This document shows, in pieces, positions 62,489-64,000 of a DNA stretch of 64,000 nucleotides. Every line of letters starts with the position of its first letter. Within the stretch, counting starts at the first letter, position 1. Origin of the DNA: JAAXHF01 sp963665955 (GTDB lineage: Bacteria > Desulfobacterota > Binatia > Bin18); contig OZ246887.1 in NCBI GenBank assembly GCA_965231765.1, forward strand, positions 5,394,001 through 5,458,000, in the 5' to 3' direction. Both the position numbers and the translations under genes were made by a program. Below the pieces are notes generated by a model, which saw nothing but the letters and a program-made list of their open reading frames with translations, was not told the origin of the DNA and did not search any database.

Positions 62489-62923
62489 ATGGCGAATACA
62501 GACGTTTTTGAAATGGCTGTTCTGTGTGTCAGAGATATCATGACCCAGACGGTGGTGAGGCTTGTGCCTCAGCAATCTGTTCCCTCAGCAATCTCCTTGC
62601 TGGCGCAGCATCGTTTTCGACATTTGCCCGTTGTGGAAGACGATCAAAACTTGGTGGGAGTGGTGTCTGACCGAGACCTGTTACGCGCATTAACGCGTGG
62701 TCCTGGCGCAGATCAGATGACGGTACAGGAGATCATGAAGCCACACGTCGTGACAGTGCGCCCCGAGACTCCGCTGTCGGTGGCGGCTGCAGCTATGCTA
62801 CAGCAGCGTATTAATTGTGTCCCGGTGTTGGACGAGGAAGAACACTTGTGTGGGATTGTGACTTCAACTGATCTCTTACGTGTGTTTCGGCGGTTGCAGG
62901 AGAAGATTGAGCAGGGCAGGTAA
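62489..62923 (+). CDS. Tandem CBS-domain protein
   Basis: A 144-residue protein with two CBS domains: VRDIMTQTVVRLVPQQSVPS through FRHLPVVEDDQNLVGVVSDR, then QEIMKPHVVTVRPETPLSVA through INCVPVLDEEEHLCGIVTST. CBS pairs bind adenine nucleotides and often regulate other proteins; the partner is not evident. It is convergent with hisA. Confidence 0.92.
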   Translation: MANTDVFEMAVLCVRDIMTQTVVRLVPQQSVPSAISLLAQHRFRHLPVVEDDQNLVGVVSDRDLLRALTRGPGADQMTVQEIMKPHVVTVRPETPLSVAAAAMLQQRINCVPVLDEEEHLCGIVTSTDLLRVFRRLQEKIEQGR

Positions 62924-62931
62924 GGCGAAGT

Positions 62932-63660
62932 TCAGCGCCCTTTACCAACCCGAATCGCTTCAGCCAAATCTACTGATCCGGTGTAAATCGCCCGGCCAAT
63001 AATAACCGCCTGAATGCCGTCTGACTCAAAGGGCCGTAGCCGTTCAATATCGCGGATACTGGCAACACCACCCGAGGCGATAACCGGGATGCTGAGCGCC
63101 TGGGCTAAGGTACTGGTCGCTTCGATATTCACACCCTGTTCTGTCCCGTCGCGGGCGATATCCGTATACACAATCTCACTCGCACCCATGGCTTCGCACT
63201 GCTTTGCCAGATCAACTGCCTCCAGAGCAGTTGCTTCCGTCCACCCCTGTACCGCGACTTTCCCCGCGCGGGCATCAATACCAACCGTGATCTGGGTGGG
63301 GAAGCATTGGCAGGCCGCTGCCACAATCTCAGGCTGCCGATAGGCAACCGTCCCCAGAATAGCTCGCTGCACGCCAAGGTCGAACATCCGCTCGACTGCC
63401 TCTACACTCCGTAGCCCGCCGCCAACTTGAACCGGAATAGTCAGGGCGTGACAAATCCTTCCAATCACAGCGGTATTCACCCCGGCCCCTGACACTGCGC
63501 CGTCAAGATCCACCACGTGGAGCCGCTCCGCACCAGCATTTTGCCAATGTTGGGCCATAGCAACGGGATCATCAGAATAAATAGTCGCCTGATCCATCTC
63601 ACCTTGGTACAGACGTACGCATTGGCCGGCTTTGAGATCAATTGCTGGAATAATAAGCAT
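62932..63660 (-). CDS. hisA: ProFAR isomerase (phosphoribosylformimino-AICAR isomerase)
   Basis: A 242-residue TIM barrel for histidine synthesis. MLIIPAIDLKAGQCVRLYQG and EMDQATIYSDDPVAMAQHW show the first half; TDIARDGTEQGVNIEATSTL and VIASGGVASIRDIERLR the second. It lies 14 bases after hisH on the same strand. Confidence 0.95.
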   Translation of the reverse strand: MLIIPAIDLKAGQCVRLYQGEMDQATIYSDDPVAMAQHWQNAGAERLHVVDLDGAVSGAGVNTAVIGRICHALTIPVQVGGGLRSVEAVERMFDLGVQRAILGTVAYRQPEIVAAACQCFPTQITVGIDARAGKVAVQGWTEATALEAVDLAKQCEAMGASEIVYTDIARDGTEQGVNIEATSTLAQALSIPVIASGGVASIRDIERLRPFESDGIQAVIIGRAIYTGSVDLAEAIRVGKGR

Positions 63661-63673
63661 AAAGGTGAAGAAG

Positions 63674-64000
63674 TTAGGGGTTGGAGCGGTGATATTCTGT
63701 CACGAATTGGCCAAAGTTAGCCAGGATACGCAGCCCAGCCGCTTGGCTCTTCTCTGGATGGAACTGGGTCGCAAAAATATTCCCGGACCACACGCTAGAG
63801 GCAAAAGCGATGCCATACTCGGTTGTTGTTGCAATAATAGCTGGGTCTGCCGGGACTGGATAGTAAGAGTGCACGAAGTAGACTGCTGCACCTTCGGCAA
63901 TATGCGTCAGATGAGGCGCTGGCTGTTCGATATGCAGCTGATTCCAGCCCATATGCGGAATCTTTTGTGGGCTGTCGCCAGCCGACAGTGTCGCCGGGTC
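63674..64000 (-). CDS. hisH: Imidazole glycerol phosphate synthase glutaminase subunit, partial
   Basis: The C-terminal 108 or so codons; the N-terminus is beyond the right edge. KIPHMGWNQLHIEQPAPHLT is the family loop, and IFATQFHPEKSQAAGLRILA carries the histidine and glutamate of the triad (the cysteine would lie off the window). It supplies ammonia to HisF. Confidence 0.93.
   Translation of the reverse strand, partial: DPATLSAGDSPQKIPHMGWNQLHIEQPAPHLTHIAEGAAVYFVHSYYPVPADPAIIATTTEYGIAFASSVWSGNIFATQFHPEKSQAAGLRILANFGQFVTEYHRSNP

Noticed and set aside
1..64000. CRISPR arrays, tRNA or rRNA genes, complete insertion sequences.
   Set aside because: No regular direct-repeat/spacer array, cloverleaf, rRNA block or transposase frame was seen by eye; a covariance-model scan could still find a missed small RNA.

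Overview
The window reads as chromosomal DNA of a metabolically versatile, probably marine or host-associated, Gram-negative heterotroph. Coding is dense, base composition is moderate (near 54% GC by eye), and many genes sit in short overlapping operons. The mix of ectoine synthesis, a TRAP transporter, several luciferase-like (LLM) flavin monooxygenases, class III CoA-transferases, hydantoinases, ACMSD-like amidohydrolases and a B12-dependent ribonucleotide reductase recalls uncultured lineages such as Tectomicrobia ('Entotheonella'-like) or deep proteobacteria. This placement is an inference with low confidence; no rRNA, tRNA or CRISPR array was seen.

Layout. 1-6.4 kb: a partial zinc-finger gene, nrdJ (class II RNR), a DciA-like gene and a repeat-rich lipoprotein. 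6.5-11.1 kb: the most notable locus. An AAA ATPase (DUF3696 type) and a PLD-like nuclease gene (broken by a one-base frameshift) are read leftward from a consensus sigma-54 promoter. Read divergently is a sigma-54 activator with an RtcR/CARF-like N-terminal sensor domain and its own intrinsic terminator. This looks like an inducible, nucleotide- or RNA-sensing conflict or repair system. 11.1-18.7 kb: a five-gene hydantoinase/DUF917/sarcosine-oxidase operon. 18.9-23 kb: small envelope genes, an HNH nuclease, YcgN, and a VOC-amidohydrolase-Rieske cassette. 23.2-25.5 kb: a decay zone with an MFS pseudogene, a Uma2 remnant and a hicAB pair.

25.5-32 kb: a TRAP transporter next to ectABC-ectD, which has a strong sigma-70-type promoter. 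33.2-39.9 kb: a biotin operon (fused double CoA-transferase, bioF, bioA, bioD, bioB) with overlapping genes. 40.4-43.2 kb: wreckage of a type 1 BREX phage-defence island (pglX, pglZ and brxL fragments) that still holds an intact DUF433/DUF5615 toxin-antitoxin-like pair. 43.4-59 kb: assorted metabolism and housekeeping genes, including LLM monooxygenases, a histidine kinase lacking its phospho-acceptor histidine, rlmI-moaC, sixA, a Tat-exported aldo/keto reductase with ferredoxin-like clusters, carbonic anhydrase and a beta-keto acid cleavage enzyme. 59.2-64 kb: histidine biosynthesis genes hisF, hisA and a partial hisH, interspersed with an amidohydrolase, a permuted NlpC/P60-like protein and a CBS-domain protein.

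No stretch over 300 bases lacks a gene. REP-like palindromes (CCCTCTCCCT...AGGGAGAGGG) punctuate several intergenic gaps. Gaps of about 180-270 bases at 249-520, 22987-23165, 24669-24854, 48222-48467, 48912-49132 and 58551-58744 show nothing I can name.
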